Positions 10,127 to 22,111 of a DNA stretch of 64,000 nucleotides are shown here, one piece after another. The position numbers and the translations under genes were made by a program. This DNA comes from Sarcomyxa edulis (taxonomy: Eukaryota; Basidiomycota; Agaricomycetes; Agaricales; Mycenaceae). The stretch covers positions 1,594,485 to 1,658,484 of the forward strand of contig QUOL01000009.1 of the NCBI GenBank assembly GCA_009761415.1. The letters are read 5' to 3'. The notes under the pieces are model-generated. The model did no database searches. It saw only the letters and a list, made by a program, of their open reading frames with translations, and was not told where the DNA came from. The number at the start of each line of letters is the position of its first letter. The first letter of the stretch is position 1.

Positions 10127-11883
10127 TCAAGTCCATATATAATCCTCCGACTCATGGTCGAAGAAATGTACGCCTGCAAACCGTGTGACATGGTTTTTGA
10201 GTCCTCGAAGAACTTCAAAGAGGCCAGCTTCTTTGTCTTCATGTGCAGCGATGAGATTCGTGATGAGGTTCAACCGCGAGAAGCCATATTTACTTGCGAC
10301 GCCGGGGTCAGACCACAAGCGTGATTTCACCATTTCAATCATCAACTCCGTGTCCTCCCAGGTGAGACGACCGACGCGAAATTGTTGAAGGCGAGGTAGT
10401 AATGGATATATGTCGTCGTCTTCCGATGCAATCAGACTCGGGTCGTGAGTCGAGACAGTCATGTTTTTTAGAATGTGGGAGATGGAAAACTGGGGATACC
10501 CGGAGAACCGGATGTCGAGACGTTTAAGGTCAGGGCAGTATCTGAGTAGCCATTCGATATCGATCGCGTCGCGGGGTTCATGTATATCCAGAATGAGCGT
10601 ATCTAATACGCATTTGGATCGTATGAGAACGCTCGCAAGCTCCTGCTGCAACCATCCCGTCTGTGAGGTTTTGTGGAAAAAACACTGAGGGGTTTTATAC
10701 TTGATCTCGAGCCGCGTAAGGGCAGGAAGGAAGAGTTTGGACACAAGTGTCACGACAGAAAAATGGCTGGCATGGGTGGACTCAAGTCGGAAGAGACGAA
10801 GGTTTGGAAGGATCAGTTTGCTTTTGGGTGGTGACATGGGAATGCGTCCAGTTCTGTAGCAAAGAAAGAGATGACATTCTTCGAGTTCTGGTAAGCCCTT
10901 AAGACATTCGACGAAATCATCAGTTGAGTCGATCTGGTTGAGATGAAGTGTCCTCAGATGACGATTAATGAGGGCTAGCGCGTCTGCACGAATGCAGTTG
11001 AGTAAACGATTGCGCTCAAGTCCAGCTAGTGATAGAGTATGCATGCGAGGTGCGTTCACAAGTATCGGAGGGTCGAGGAACGAAGACTCCCATGTCAAGG
11101 TCAAGTATAAGGTCTCCAAGAGTGGCAGGTGAGGCACGTCGTGGAACAATGCCCGCACCGCTGTATCTCGTGCTTGCACTCGAAGGTCCCTGAGAGTGGG
11201 GAAATGGGGCTCCACGATGTTCCGCAAGGCATCTGGTCCGACGTGTTCTCGTGGATGAGACCATATCGTGATAGTAAGAGGTCGTGATCCCGCTCGACCT
11301 AACCACATGTCGGCAAGAAGACGTTGACGGAGTTCCTGCCCTGGTTGAAGGTGGATATGGAGATCGGTCCACAGGCTGGACGTCGAGAGCGCAAGAATCC
11401 TCCATGGAGAGCAAACCTGGGACACAGACAGTGAATTGTCAAGACGTGATCGGAATATTTCGAGAAGCATCTCGGGAGGCAACTTTCGAATGGGTGAGAT
11501 GGTGCCTCTGTAGATCCTCAATTTCTCGCGAAGAGAGGAGCGGCGTATCGTGAGTTCAAGGACTCGGAGGGGGGCTTTAGCGTCCTCTAGCTCGAGTTCT
11601 AACCGTTTCAGGCCACTCTCTCCGTCCGTGATCAACTCCTTGATTCGAAACATGAGGTCTTCGGGCTGGACATCGTTCGTTCTCAAGAGCTTATCGACGT
11701 GGTTGATCAGGTTGACCGTCTAGTACAGGAACGTGATGTTGAGGAACAGGACGGTCGGATATCAAAAAGAGTTGGACTTACAGGATCATCCGACTCTATC
11801 CCAGCTGTCCATCCAGTCGAGGTGGCTTGACTCGACATCGCGCGGTTGGTGATTTTGCGTTGTTTTCGCAATGGCGTGGTCAT
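10127..11883 (-). CDS. F-box protein with leucine-rich C-terminus, copy 1 (564 aa)
   Basis: Model: complement(join(10127..11719,11782..11883)), 1695 nt, 564 residues. Exon 1 encodes 34 residues (MTTPLRKQRK…IESDDP) and a 62-bp phase-0 intron follows. Residues about 45-105 carry a heptad-like segment (IKELITDGESGLKRLELELE), likely a coiled coil. The F-box starts near 109 (SPIRKLPPEMLLEIF … VCSPWRILALSTSSLW). The rest has irregular leucine-rich segments (LPNLRLFRLEST, LPALTRLEIKYK, CPDLKRLDIRFS) typical of agaric F-box families. The F-box would bind Skp1 in an SCF ubiquitin ligase and the C-terminal half would choose the target. It ends GVHFFDHESEDYIWT. It is one of three tandem copies plus an inverted copy at 37 kb; this copy and the inverted one are the closest pair. 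Confidence 0.9.
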
Positions 11884-11939
11884 GGTGTAGAATGAAGAGA
11901 GAAGTAAGATATGTTTTGAAGCTTTTATGTCTGACGCAG

Positions 11940-12170
11940 TGGCTCATCAAGGAACGGTTCAAAAGAAGTGCCGAAACCAAGCGTTCAAGGGTCCAAGCGT
12001 CCAAACAACCGCATTGGCAGCGTGCCGGCCGAATTTGCTTTTTTCCTGGTCAGTGCGCGTTATCTGGACGTCTTGGGCCACCGTTCAAGCATGTGTCATA
12101 TAGCGTGCTAGATGGCGTCCGCCGTCCGGGAAGACGTCTCTATAGCCGCATAAAGCAAATCCCTACAATC
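11940..12170 (-). promoter_or_regulatory. Conserved upstream element of the F-box family, copy 1
   Basis: A block of about 130-200 bp just upstream of the first exon recurs before F-box copies 2 (about 16540-16745), 3 (about 21440-21560) and 4 (about 36840-37060, opposite strand). The best conserved piece on this strand is GTGCCGGCCGAATTTG followed by ATCTGGACGTCTTGG. Its preservation while neighbouring sequence has drifted suggests promoter function. Confidence 0.55.
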
Positions 12171-12253
12171 TTCTGCGATCTTCTACAAGGCGCATAAGTA
12201 CTCACGCTATCAGGGAGTCAGTTCTTGGTCAGTTCCATACTGAATGTTCATGT

Positions 12254-12490
12254 CTAGAGACTCACATTTATCGAAAAAGACTCCGAGATAGAAAGGATGC
12301 TGTGGCAAGCACGATAACGTATCAAAGAGCGGCAAATTCTCGAGAAATGGATAGATATTATTACTTTTGAGGCCAGTGGGCGCAGTACAGCAATCTTGAA
12401 TGGAAATCCGGTACGGGGATTTGACACGAATGGCGGTGCATCACCTGCTGACAGTAACTTGACGAACTTGAACAACGGGCTGGTCAAAAG
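12254..12490 (-). pseudogene. Remnant of a second gene in F-box unit 1
   Basis: The minus frame has GFPFKIAVLRPLASKVI, which resembles LHLPRIAVLRSLVYRSKPI in the frame at 16879-17370. The DNA also matches 36490-36670 in inverted orientation (shared GATACGTTATCGTGCTTGCC). I do not recognise the parent protein; the leucine spacing is compatible with a leucine-rich F-box-type C-terminus. It appears broken. Confidence 0.4.
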
Positions 12491-13969
12491 GTCACGAAGT
12501 GGGAAAGTCTTCCCAGACCAAGATCAAAGGGCCATTGAACGCTTGTGATGATGAGTTTGAGAGCAAGAGTGACAAAGCAAGAAACATGAGGTCAAGATCC
12601 CATGGACAACAGTCATTAGAAAATAATATGATCGTCTGAGCAACATCGACACATGCCCTTGGAGAAGCATGGATCCCCATCGACGTAGAGTTTGGTCTGC
12701 TTCGAGGGTATCCAGCTCCAAGTAAAAAGAACTGAATGGATGTATAGATTCATCCGTATTGTGTGACGGCAAAGGGTCGGAGAGCACAGGAGCAAAACGC
12801 GGAACAATAATCGAATAGACCAACAGGGGAAGCAAAAGAGAGAGAGAAAAAGGATCGACGGTCAACCCGACGCATAAGAAAGACGCGGCAGATGTGACGT
12901 CGGTGAACTTGGATGCTGGGAGGTTGTTGGGCGGATATTTTGGTGATGAAAGGACGTACAAACAGGTCAAGGGGTTATGAAGCTGGGACACGATCCAGAC
13001 AACACGAGAGACACGCACTGCGTCGTTACAAGCTGGTCCGTAGGGATGTAGGACTGCTACCAGGGATTGCACGTTTCGTCAGCTGGATTGCGGTGAGCTT
13101 GTGCGTTAGCTCAATTGCAAAGCTGGGCAACAACACGGCTTTGCGATTGCAATAGCCTCCAGTCACCGACCGCGATGCTGAAGAGGGAGACCACGGCGTA
13201 CCGTTATAGCCAGTAGTATTGTATACACCGCTGGAGTCGTTGGTCCAAAGATTTCCTAGTTTACGATTGATTGCAGGGACATTAGATCAGAGCAGGACTT
13301 TTGGAACAGAGATACGATTGCGTACCCCGAAGGACTTCAACGCACAGCGGTCGTTTTAGATCTGCTTCAGTTGATGAAGGCATGGTCTCCGTTCCGAAAG
13401 AGCTTCCAGGGCGAGCATAAGCGACAAGGTATCGTATTGCATATAGTTTGTGTCTCGAGTGTGCTGGCGCATGAGCCTGGCTGAGCTGACACTGACAGTG
13501 TCGGTGACTTGGTGAGAGAGAAAAAATCGGAGGCTGTGCACACCGATGTTCACTCCCTCCCTTCAAGTTCTCTCTTCTGCTGGGATCGCTGGGTATACTG
13601 CATACAAGCCAACTACTAATGCATTCACACCGGACGTTGCACAGTACTCAAGGCAGAGCCACTGGAGGCTTAAGGCGCTCGAGGTTCAACAATATTCTTT
13701 TTCCGGACGACGGACTCGGATCAGCCCACAAATCATAGCGATGAACGTTTGAAGTGAAGCCTTCGGGAACGCTATCAAGGTGGTCCAAATGGTAAGAATA
13801 TGGAGATTCTCAGCGAGATCTAGCGCATTTTTTACTTTCTTTCTTTCTTCGTTCTCTTCGTTTTGGCAGTTACGGTTTCTCGACGTCAAAAAGAACTTCG
13901 GCCTTGGAATGGATTTCGGACGCACTTCAGTCCCCGGAGGAAAACTAAAGCTTACCGTCATCAACCGGC
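12491..13969. other. Intergenic, probable gene debris, nothing identified
   Basis: Several minus-strand open frames (for example 12524-13072) are free of stops but lack recognisable domains or conserved copies in the other F-box units. I did not find a splice model that joins them. Confidence 0.35.
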
Positions 13970-14540
13970 CATGAACCTCGAGCTATCTCCTATGTCTTCG
14001 ATGAGTACGTTCCTGGATCTGTCACGGTGACGCTAGACTTCATTGCTCCGTCCGTGTCAAACGCAATGTCCTTGTTTTGATGTCGATGCTTGGACATGTC
14101 GATGTCCCTCCCTTTCAGTGCAAATCCTACCGATATTTTCAGTTTTCTACGCAGGGACTGGGGCGTTTTGGAGGAGACCATCATTATATATTCCTGGGGT
14201 GTACACTGCAAGAAGGACGCTATTGTGGTCTCCATTCTCGGGTGACCGCGTTCCCTCTTCTTCCCTCCCTTGTTCCTTTGTATCCGTTTTGTACCCCTGG
14301 AGTCAACCTGAAGTGATCCTTTCTGCAATGCATCTCGTTTGATACACTCTCGAGAGATACATGAGTCTATCTCGGAGTGCCCTCCGACTCAGAATTGTCT
14401 GCGCTCTGTGTGAAGTGGTTCGGTCGTGATTTTGTTCGGTCGTAATTCGTGGATCGATAAGCCTTCCGATCTAAACAAGGACAAGCTGCCCAAGACTTTG
14501 CCGAGACTTGTGTCGTTCTTTCGAAGCCGTCTATACTTAT
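13970..14540 (+). repeat. 3' flank of F-box unit 2 (duplicated segment)
   Basis: Parts match 18760-19430, the corresponding flank of unit 3. Shared features are GAGTACGTTCCTG followed by GTGACGCTAGA (14003-14038 and 18767-18791), a GATAC.CTCTC segment (about 14341 and 19278) and a CCCAAGAC stretch (about 14489 and 19404). It may hold remnants of a plus-strand gene (YVFDEYVPGSVTVTLDF), but no full frame survives. Confidence 0.45.
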
Positions 14541-14723
14541 ATTGATGTAGTGAATTCGAGGTTAGCGCAAGGCAAGTGTGGCCGAGCCGATAAAATTATC
14601 AGGCCCGTCTGGGAGGCCTTGAAATTTATGTACAGATTTCACAGAATGAACGATTAGGTGATGGAGAGTCATGGAAGCAAACAGTAAGCTGAGAACAAAT
14701 ATGTATGTGCGAATGTAGCGCGA

Positions 14724-16486
14724 TCATGAAGAAGTATACCTGTAAGGGAACAGCAACAAGGGAGATTGATCACATATATAATCGTCCGACTCGTCTTCGA
14801 AGAAATGTACGCCTTCGAATTGTGCGACGTGATCTTTGCAGTCGCGGATTATCTCGAAGAAATCAGCGTCTTTGACTTCATCTAGGGCGAATAGGTTCGT
14901 GATCAGGTTCAAACGCGCCACGCCCTGTTGACTGGCGATGTTGGGGTCGGACCATACGCGGGACTTGACCATGCTGGCCATCAATCTCGTGTCTATTAGA
15001 GATAGATGACCGACGCGAAATTGTTGGAGGTGAGGTAGTAAGGGGTCCGGGTTATCTTCACAGGCCGTCATGTCTTCGAGGATTGTAGGAATATCGAGCA
15101 GGTGAGACTCGGACATCTTTATATCGAGCCTCTGGAGGTCAGGTAGGGCGCATAAGAGTTTGTAAAGATCGAGTGGATCGAGCGGTCGACATAACTCCAA
15201 TATTAGCGTTTCGAGTTTGCATTGTGATCGTGTTAAGAAAGACAGGAGGTCAGTATGCAACCACGCCATCGGTGGGACCCGACCCCAGGATATCATATGA
15301 GGTTGATACTGGAGTTCGAGGCGCGAGAGGGAAGGCAGGGTGAGACCGGACAAGAACGTAGAGATACTACGAGGTCTAGCGACAGTAGATTCCAGTCGTA
15401 ATCTGCGAATGTTTGGAAGTTTTAGAGTACCCGTGGGTAGTTCGCGGTCAAGCCAAAGTTCGTCATGGGAAAAGAGGATATGACATTGTTCGAGTTCTGC
15501 GAAATCTCGGAGAAGATCATAGGTATTGGGGTCTAAGTCCATCGGTCCTAGATAGAGTGACCTAAGTCGATGACGTTGGTGACGAACGAAATGCAGCGCC
15601 CATGAACGAATTTTGTAGTTCTGTAAGATTGGCCCAGATCCATTCAATGATAAAGTACGCAGACGAGGCGCGTTTAGATGACCCAGACTTCTCACAGACG
15701 ACCACTCCATGTCCAAGGATAGACTCTCCAAGAGTGGCATGACAGGGGATGCGTGGAATAATGTTCGCACTGCTCTATCGTTTGCTCGAATTTGCAGGTC
15801 TCGGATCGTGGCGAATCGTGGCTCCAGAAGTTTCCACAATGCATCTCTGTCGTTTTTCTTCAACAGTGCATATTGTACAATGATGGAAAGAGGCAGTGAT
15901 CTCGCTCGATCGAGCCACAGGTTGGCGATATAGACCTGACGGACCAAGTTGCCGCTAGAAAGATGAAGGGTGATGTTGGACCATAGACTAGGCTTCGCAA
16001 GCGCAAGAATCCTCCAACGACAGCAAACCTTGGACAAAGGCAGTGGATCCTCGTGTAGATATAGAAATATCTCAAGGAGCATCTCGGCAGGCAACTTTCG
16101 AATGGGTGAGACAGTGGCTCTGTAGGTCTCCAGTTTCTCTCGAAAGACGTAACGGCGCTTTTTGAGTCGATTGATCAGGGCGCAAGCTTCCTCTATCTCA
16201 AGGTCCAACCGTTCGAGGCCACTCTCGCCGTCGGTAATCAACTCCTTGATATGGGACATGACTTCCTCGGACGCGACAATGTTCGCTCTCACAAGCTCGT
16301 TGACGTTCTTGATGAGGTTGACCGTCTAATACGGATGCGTGTTGTTGAGGGACAGGATGTTCGAATATCAAAGAGATCTGAACTTACAGGGTCTTCCGAC
16401 TCTATCTTCGCTTCCCAGTCAGTTGATGCGGCTTTGTTTGACATCGTGCGTTTCATGGCTTTGTGTTTTTGCGATGGTGTAGTCAT
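14724..16486 (-). CDS. F-box protein with leucine-rich C-terminus, copy 2 (566 aa)
   Basis: Model: complement(join(14724..16325,16388..16486)), 1701 nt, 566 residues; exon 1 gives 33 residues (MTTPSQKHKAMKR…IESEDP) and the intron is 62 bp, phase 0, at the same place as in copies 1, 3 and 4. The coiled-coil-like IKELITDGESGLERLDLEIE precedes the F-box starting near residue 106 (SPIRKLPAEMLLEIF). Leucine-rich segments follow (LPSLSRLELQYQ, LPDLQRLDIKMS). Where copies 1 and 4 stop soon after the DYI motif, this one runs on for about 15 residues (…LLLFPYRYTSS), probably from loss of the ancestral stop. Presumed role is an SCF ligase substrate receptor. Confidence 0.9.
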
Positions 16487-16539
16487 GGTGGAGAATAAAG
16501 AGTTGTAAGCTTTTCGAGGGTTTTGTGTCGACGCAGTGG

Positions 16540-16745
16540 CTCGTCAAGGGATGGTTGAAAAGAGAGAGGCGCCGGAATCAGGCGTCTGGACAGCCGCATC
16601 GGGCATCAGCCGGCCGAATTTGTCTTCTTGGTCAACGCGGTTCATCTGGACGTCTTGGTCCACCGACCCGACATATGCGAATGCCGGGTGGTTGAATTCG
16701 AAAGATAACGTCCGGGAAGACATCTCCACACCCACATAAGGCAAG
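16540..16745 (-). promoter_or_regulatory. Conserved upstream element of the F-box family, copy 2
   Basis: Same block as at 11940-12170, with CAGCCGGCCGAATTTG and ATCTGGACGTCTTGG at 16607-16656. It sits 60-260 bp upstream of the start codon of copy 2. Confidence 0.5.
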
Positions 16746-16878
16746 AACTGACGACTTTGTAGAATAAGTACCAAACGTCGTTTCCATGTTGCATTTTCTA
16801 TGTCTGGAGACCTACTTTTATGGCATTTCCAGAGCTCTTTCGCATAGATGGACTGGATTCGAGGGCTCATTTATGAGT

Positions 16879-17370
16879 TCATTTCTTCCACGGGCGAAAT
16901 TGTATTCGAGAATTTCGAGATAGGGCAATGATTCTGGGACGACTATCACAAATGACAACCAGTCGTGGATTTTCGAGAAACAAAAACACATTACCTATTG
17001 GCTTCGAACGATACACAAGTGAGCGTAGTACGGCAATCCTAGGAAGGTGAAGAGCCGGCACAGAAGCTTCACACAAGCGGCGGCGCCTTCCTCCTCGACC
17101 ACAGGCGAAAATAGATCTACGAACGAAGAGCTTGTCACGAAAAACTAAGAGGTTCGATGGAGTTAAAGGATTCAGCGGGTCTAGTGTCAGACTGTTCATT
17201 CTAGATTTATCGCCTGCTTGATAGCAGTAATATATCTCGGGGCCTTGTCTTCCAGGACTGCCTATGTGGTTGTAGATGTTTTGTTGTCGGTCAACAGGGA
17301 CGGTGAAGTTGCAAGTAGGAAGGAAAGACTTCGGAAAGCCCGTCATGAGAAATATAAAGAAACGCGACAT
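16879..17370 (-). CDS. Unrecognised 163-aa frame, decaying in the sister units
   Basis: From the ATG at 17368-17370 (MSRFFIFLMTGFPKSFLP) the frame runs to 16879; it is also open upstream, but without an ATG. It contains RQQNIYNHIGSPGRQGPEIYYC and then NSLTLDPLNPLTPSNLLVF. At 21911-22111 a related minus frame reads NNLTLNILVPALLPNIFIF, and parts recur at 12254-12490, so the same gene lay upstream of the F-box gene in each tandem unit. I see no known domain, and this copy may itself be a fragment or have missed introns. Confidence 0.35.
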   Translation of the reverse strand: MSRFFIFLMTGFPKSFLPTCNFTVPVDRQQNIYNHIGSPGRQGPEIYYCYQAGDKSRMNSLTLDPLNPLTPSNLLVFRDKLFVRRSIFACGRGGRRRRLCEASVPALHLPRIAVLRSLVYRSKPIGNVFLFLENPRLVVICDSRPRIIALSRNSRIQFRPWKK

Positions 17371-18189
17371 CGAGGACCCTGCTTCCCGTTTCCGTATCTG
17401 ATCCGTTTCGTGTTCGATCCATCGGTCAACGTCGGTCAACGTTGACGAAATTATGGAGAGGAGACCTGGGTGAGAAAGCAAGCTTCTCTGTAGATTGGCA
17501 TGGAACCAAGAAAAGCGGTGGTGGGGCGTGAATCACAGCAGACAAGATGGAAATATCCGCTTTTTAGGATGATGCGAGCGTATTGGCACTAGACGCAAGT
17601 TGAGAAGGTGTAGAGAGATTCAAGAACAAAAGGACAGGAGTCCAGGGAATGCATGACGATAAACAAGGACTTCATTTCGATGGTCATTTCGTCTAGATTT
17701 AGATGAGGATATCAGCAGCGAGACAAGAGACACGGTGGACTGCTGGGCACTCATCAGTGGAATCCGAGAGAAGCCTCACCTGCATTGTCTATGGCAGTCA
17801 CTATGTGTTGCACCTTGCAGAATCAGCTGATATCATCCACTGGGATTCCAGAGGCAAGTCGACGGAGAGAATATCCTGATTAGTGAAGAAAAACACAATC
17901 TAGTGTTTGTAGTTCCTTGCGTCCTCGAGCCTCCTTCAAGTTGATCTTTACAACCCGAGAGGTCTATACTAGAGTCAGAGACGGCGTCGAGCAAGTCAGA
18001 AATAGTCCAAAAAGCAAGGCGGCTGCAGGTCATGGTCGTAAAAAGAAAAAGATCAAGCGACCGACTTGATCATGCACTCTCTTTCTCAAACTTATCCGTC
18101 GTTCCCGAAATTCATCGCTGTCTCATCACAACTTCCGCTTTTGTTTCAAGCTCGCAAGGAGAGGGAGAAAGACGACAGAATATTGTATA
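17371..18189. other. Intergenic, nothing recognised
   Basis: No supported gene. Near 18060 a stretch (CACTCTCTTTCTCAAACTT) recurs at 22764, showing that the unit 2 and unit 3 flanks share ancestry. Confidence 0.4.
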
Positions 18190-18440
18190 GTGAGTAGGTT
18201 TACTCCCCTAAATGAGCAAGTAGGAAGGGTACAATGGAAAAGGGCTGACGAGAAAATGAGTCGACGGGAAACATGACGGGGGGACTTCCACCACGTCGTA
18301 CGGCTCTCACCTCTACGAACGTCAAATCATCAGCTGTGGTTTCCTCCCCATTGGCAGAGAACATTCACGCTCACCATTCTTGGACTCCTAGCGCGTCGAT
18401 AGTTGGTCGTCGCAAAGGTCTTCAAATCGGGGTTGGTGCG
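18190..18440 (-). pseudogene. Fragment of the unrecognised 1-5 kb gene family
   Basis: Minus-strand sequence carries the last two exons of the family: an exon ending SPRM plus G, a donor GTGAGCGTGAATG at about 18366-18378, a 62-bp intron and an exon opening EVRAVR, against EARATR and EARALR in copies B and C. The last frame then runs past the normal stop for about 30 more residues. The earlier exons are absent, so it is a truncated relic. Confidence 0.55.
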
Positions 18441-19623
18441 TCCATTGATGTTGGACGTCTTGCCATTGGTAGACTCAAAAGTTTGGAGGCTATAGCGGAG
18501 CCCTCTCTCTGTCATTGACTGGGGGAGGTGACAGAGAGTCATCGAGATCGTCAAACATGCCATACTGCCGCGTTTTTGAAGAAAGGTTAATGGAGATTGT
18601 ACCGCCTCGGGGAGACTAGGTGTGTGTTAACTCATCTTTAAATTTGTCGTCAGTGGGTTGAGCGGGATGTCGAAATATATCTCGCAAAACGAGTTGTTTT
18701 TGGACTCACCTCACTCCTCGTCGAGTGATGACGATTGTGATTTTCCGCGTCTCCGTTTATCCAACGAGTACGTTCCTGTTGTGACGCTAGATCAACTGGC
18801 TTCTTGCCAGTGGTTCTGCTTAGTTCCCAGGACTTACTTTGTCCGCTGGGCACACTGAGGTCAAATTGTGTGTCTCGAAATGAAGCTTTCGAGGGGATCC
18901 GTGATTCCATGTACCTCTTGAATATTGGACGTCCTACCTGCATGTGGAATCCGCTCAACCTCTCAATATGGTACGATCTACCGCAAAATCTGGATCGCGT
19001 CTTATATCGTGTCACTCTACCGCTACTAGCTGGGCTGCCATCTATTCTCACGCAGACCAGATGTCCTCCCTGCACCGCACCCTCTCGAGATTATATGTTC
19101 TCACCGCGGAGGATCATTTGTTATCTCGCGTCACTTTGGCTCTACCTCAAATCGCTAGGCTACCCATCTATATGCATCTTCATCCGCATTTCATCTCGTT
19201 TATTCCTTCCTTTCTTTGGCTTCGTGTGTCTAAATAGCTAGTCTAGAGTGCTCCGTCTTGGACGTCATCTCTTTTGATACGCTCTCAAAAACTATACGAT
19301 TTCATTGAAGTGCTATCTACCCTGATTAGGCTCATCGAGAGACTGGCGTGATTGGTTCATCTAATCTGTCTCGTGGGCTTCCGAGTCAAACAGAGACAAG
19401 CCACCCAAGACCTTGGCTCGTTGATTGCTTTTTCTCTTATCCTCGGTGTCATTATAGTTGATCAGCTTAGTGTGACGCGAGTTTTGCCCGGACTACCATG
19501 TCATCGCGATGTCTGGCCTTACTGTGAGTATCAAGCCGGAAGAAATGAGTGTTTGATTAGGGCAAGCAACAGTGTGTTGATATCAGGAAGGAACATGTAT
19601 ATAAGAATGAGAAAGTAGATTCA
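18441..19623. other. Intergenic; 3' flank of F-box unit 3
   Basis: About 18760-19430 resembles 13970-14540, the equivalent position beside F-box copy 2. No full coding frame is supported. Confidence 0.4.
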
Positions 19624-21328
19624 TCACGGAGAAATAGCCACCACCGGAAAAAGAAATTGGTCACAGATATAATCCTCCGACTCATCTTCAAAGAAACGTA
19701 CGCCTTCGAACTGTGTGACATGATTCTTGAGTCCTCGGACAAGAGTAAAGAATTCAGCGTTTTCGACTTCGTCTGGGGCGAATAGGTTCGTAATGAGGTT
19801 CAGTCGGGATACGCCACGTCGAAAAGCGATGTTAGGGTCGGACCATAGGCGTGACTTTACCATGCTGACCATTGATCCCGTATCTGCTAAAGATAGACGA
19901 CCGACTCGGAGTTGTTGAAGGTGAGGTAGTATGGGCGAGTTATATTCCGAGGCAGTCATGTCTTTGAGGGTCTCAGAAAGATCTAGATAGTTAGAATCGG
20001 AGATCTGAATATCGAGCCTCTTGAGGTCTGGGAGGGCACAGAAGAGTTTGTGGAGATCAGATGGATCGCGCGGTAAGGATAGGTCCAGGAGGAGCGTTTC
20101 GATTTTGCATTGCGATCGTTTTAAGAAACGCGGAAGGTCGGTATGTAACCAGGTCATCGGTGGGAAAGATCCCCAAGATTGTTGAAAGCGATAGTTGATC
20201 TCGAGACGCGAGAGGGAAGGCAGAGTGAGACCAGACAAGAATGTGGAGATGGTATGAGTCCTTGCGTATGTTGATTCTAGTCTCAATCTGCGTATCTTTG
20301 GGAGGTTCAAAGTATTCGTGGGTGGAAAGCGGTCGAGGCGCAGGTCGTTGCAGGAAAAGAGGAGATGAAAGTCTTCGAGTTCTGGGAAGTCTCGGAGACG
20401 ATCGTAGATGTCAGAGGATAGGTCAATCGGTCCCAAATGAAGCGATCTTAGTTGATGACAGTAGTGACGAACGAATGATAGCGTCTCTCGACAGATCTCA
20501 TCGCTACGTAAGTTTGTCCCATGTCCATGCATCGATAGAGTACGCAGACGAGGCGCGTTCAGATGTCCTAGAGAGGTGGGAGAGTTCCAAGTCATGTCCA
20601 AAAGTAAGCTCTCCAAGAGTGGCATGACGGGAGACGCGTCGTGGAATAATGCTCGCACTGCTGAATCTCCTAATCGTAGTTGAAGATCCCTGATTGTGGC
20701 AAACCGTGGCTCCAGAATTTTTCGCACTACATCTATGTCGACTTTCTGCAAGAATCTATACCGTATAGTGATAGAAAGAGGATGCGATCCCGCTCGATCT
20801 AGCCACATGTTGGCAAAACGACTTTGACGGTTCAAGCGGCCACTAGAAAGACAAAGGTTAAACTTGGACCACAGACTGGATGTCGCGAGCGCAAGTTCTC
20901 TCCACAGAGAGCAGACTTGGGACAAAGGTAGTGGTCCGTCATGGAGATATCCGAATATCTCGAGAAGCGACTCGAAAGGTAGTTTTCGGATGGGTGAGAT
21001 GGTGCGTCTGTAGATCTTCAGTTTTTCTCGAAGGGAGTAAAGGCGCATCTTGTGTTGAGTGAGGGCTCCAGCTTCTTCCAAATCGAGTTCCAACCGTTTG
21101 AGGCCACTCTCGCCGTCGGTGATCAAGGCCTTGATTCGCAATATTTCGTCCTTGGTTGGGGCCTCGTTCCCTTTTGAGAGGCGCTCGACAACGCGAAAGA
21201 GGTTGATCGTCTAGTTCAGTCGTTTATTAATCAAGACCATGATGTGATGGATGCGTAACGATATCACTTACAGGATCATCCGACTCTATCCCAGCTTTCC
21301 ATTCGATCGAGGTGGCTTCACTGGACAT
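19624..21328 (-). CDS. F-box protein with leucine-rich C-terminus, copy 3 (547 aa)
   Basis: Model: complement(join(19624..21210,21272..21328)), 1644 nt, 547 residues. Exon 1 is short (19 residues, MSSEATSIEWKAGIESDDP) because the basic start seen in copies 1, 2 and 4 is missing; the start used corresponds to an internal position of copy 1. A 61-bp phase-0 intron follows. The coiled-coil-like segment (LITDGESGLKRLELDLE) leads to the F-box near residue 91 (SPIRKLPFESLLEIF). Leucine-rich segments include LPSLSRLEINYR and LPDLKRLDIQIS. After the conserved DYIC it adds DQFLFPVVAISP, as copy 2 also extends. Presumed SCF ligase receptor. Confidence 0.88.
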
Positions 21329-21439
21329 TGTGTCCTTAAAAAATTGTCCTTGAGAAGTTTGTACAGTCGAGAACGCGTAGTGACGGTTGAGAATAAAGAG
21401 TTGCAAGAAGATATTTGGGCTTTTTATATTGAACGCAGT

Positions 21440-21560
21440 GGCGCGTGGAATGGTCCAAAAGAAGGAAGTGCCGAAACCAAGCGTCCACCCGCATCGGCAG
21501 CGTGCCGGCCGAATTTGTCCTCCTGGTCAGTGCAGGTAATCTGGACGTCTTGGTCCATCA
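21440..21560 (-). promoter_or_regulatory. Conserved upstream element of the F-box family, copy 3
   Basis: The block repeats CAGCGTGCCGGCCGAATTTG and ATCTGGACGTCTTGG within 120-230 bp of the copy 3 start codon. Confidence 0.5.
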
Positions 21561-21910
21561 ACCGGACTCATAAGTATCTGGCATGCGTGAATCCGATGAT
21601 TAGTTTCCGGAATAAGTCTTCATACCCACCCAAAACGAGACTCGACGGTTCTATGAAATAAGTGCACCACCGAGTCAGCTCTAAATTGCGTTTGAAGAGA
21701 GACCCTAAGAGACCCACATGTTGATCATGTTGGAATTGTAGAATAAAAACGTTTAGGACTTCTTTTGAGCTAGGACGGTGATGCGGTGATGCCGACATCA
21801 CAAACTGTATCAATGAGCTATATAGTCTTGAGAGACGCATATCATTACCATAGAATAATTCAAGAGAAGATCTGGTGCAGGGCTTTAAACGAACGGCGGC
21901 GGCGGCTTAC

Positions 21911-22111
21911 TTATTGACAACGTGTGGAAATAACTTGACGAATGAAGGACTTCGGTCCAAAAATGAAGATATTCGGAAGGAGTGCTGGAACCAGTATGTT
22001 CAGTGTCAGATTGTTCGTTATAGGTTTAGCACTTACCTGATGACAGTTGTATCTTGGAGCCCTGCTTTCGTAGGACTCCCTACGTAGTTTCGAGATGTCT
22101 TGCCAGTTCAA
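21911..22111 (-). pseudogene. Remnant of the second gene in F-box unit 3
   Basis: Frame WQDISKLRRESYESRAPRY followed by NNLTLNILVPALLPNIFIF parallels the frame at 16879-17370 in both DNA and protein. The frame has no ATG at its 5' end and stops early. Confidence 0.4.

Noticed and set aside
12524..13072. 182-codon minus-strand open frame
   Set aside because: No domain, no counterpart in F-box units 2 and 3, and composition typical of chance frames.
17371..17481. Longer start for the frame at 16879-17370
   Set aside because: The extra 37 codons open with TTG rather than ATG.
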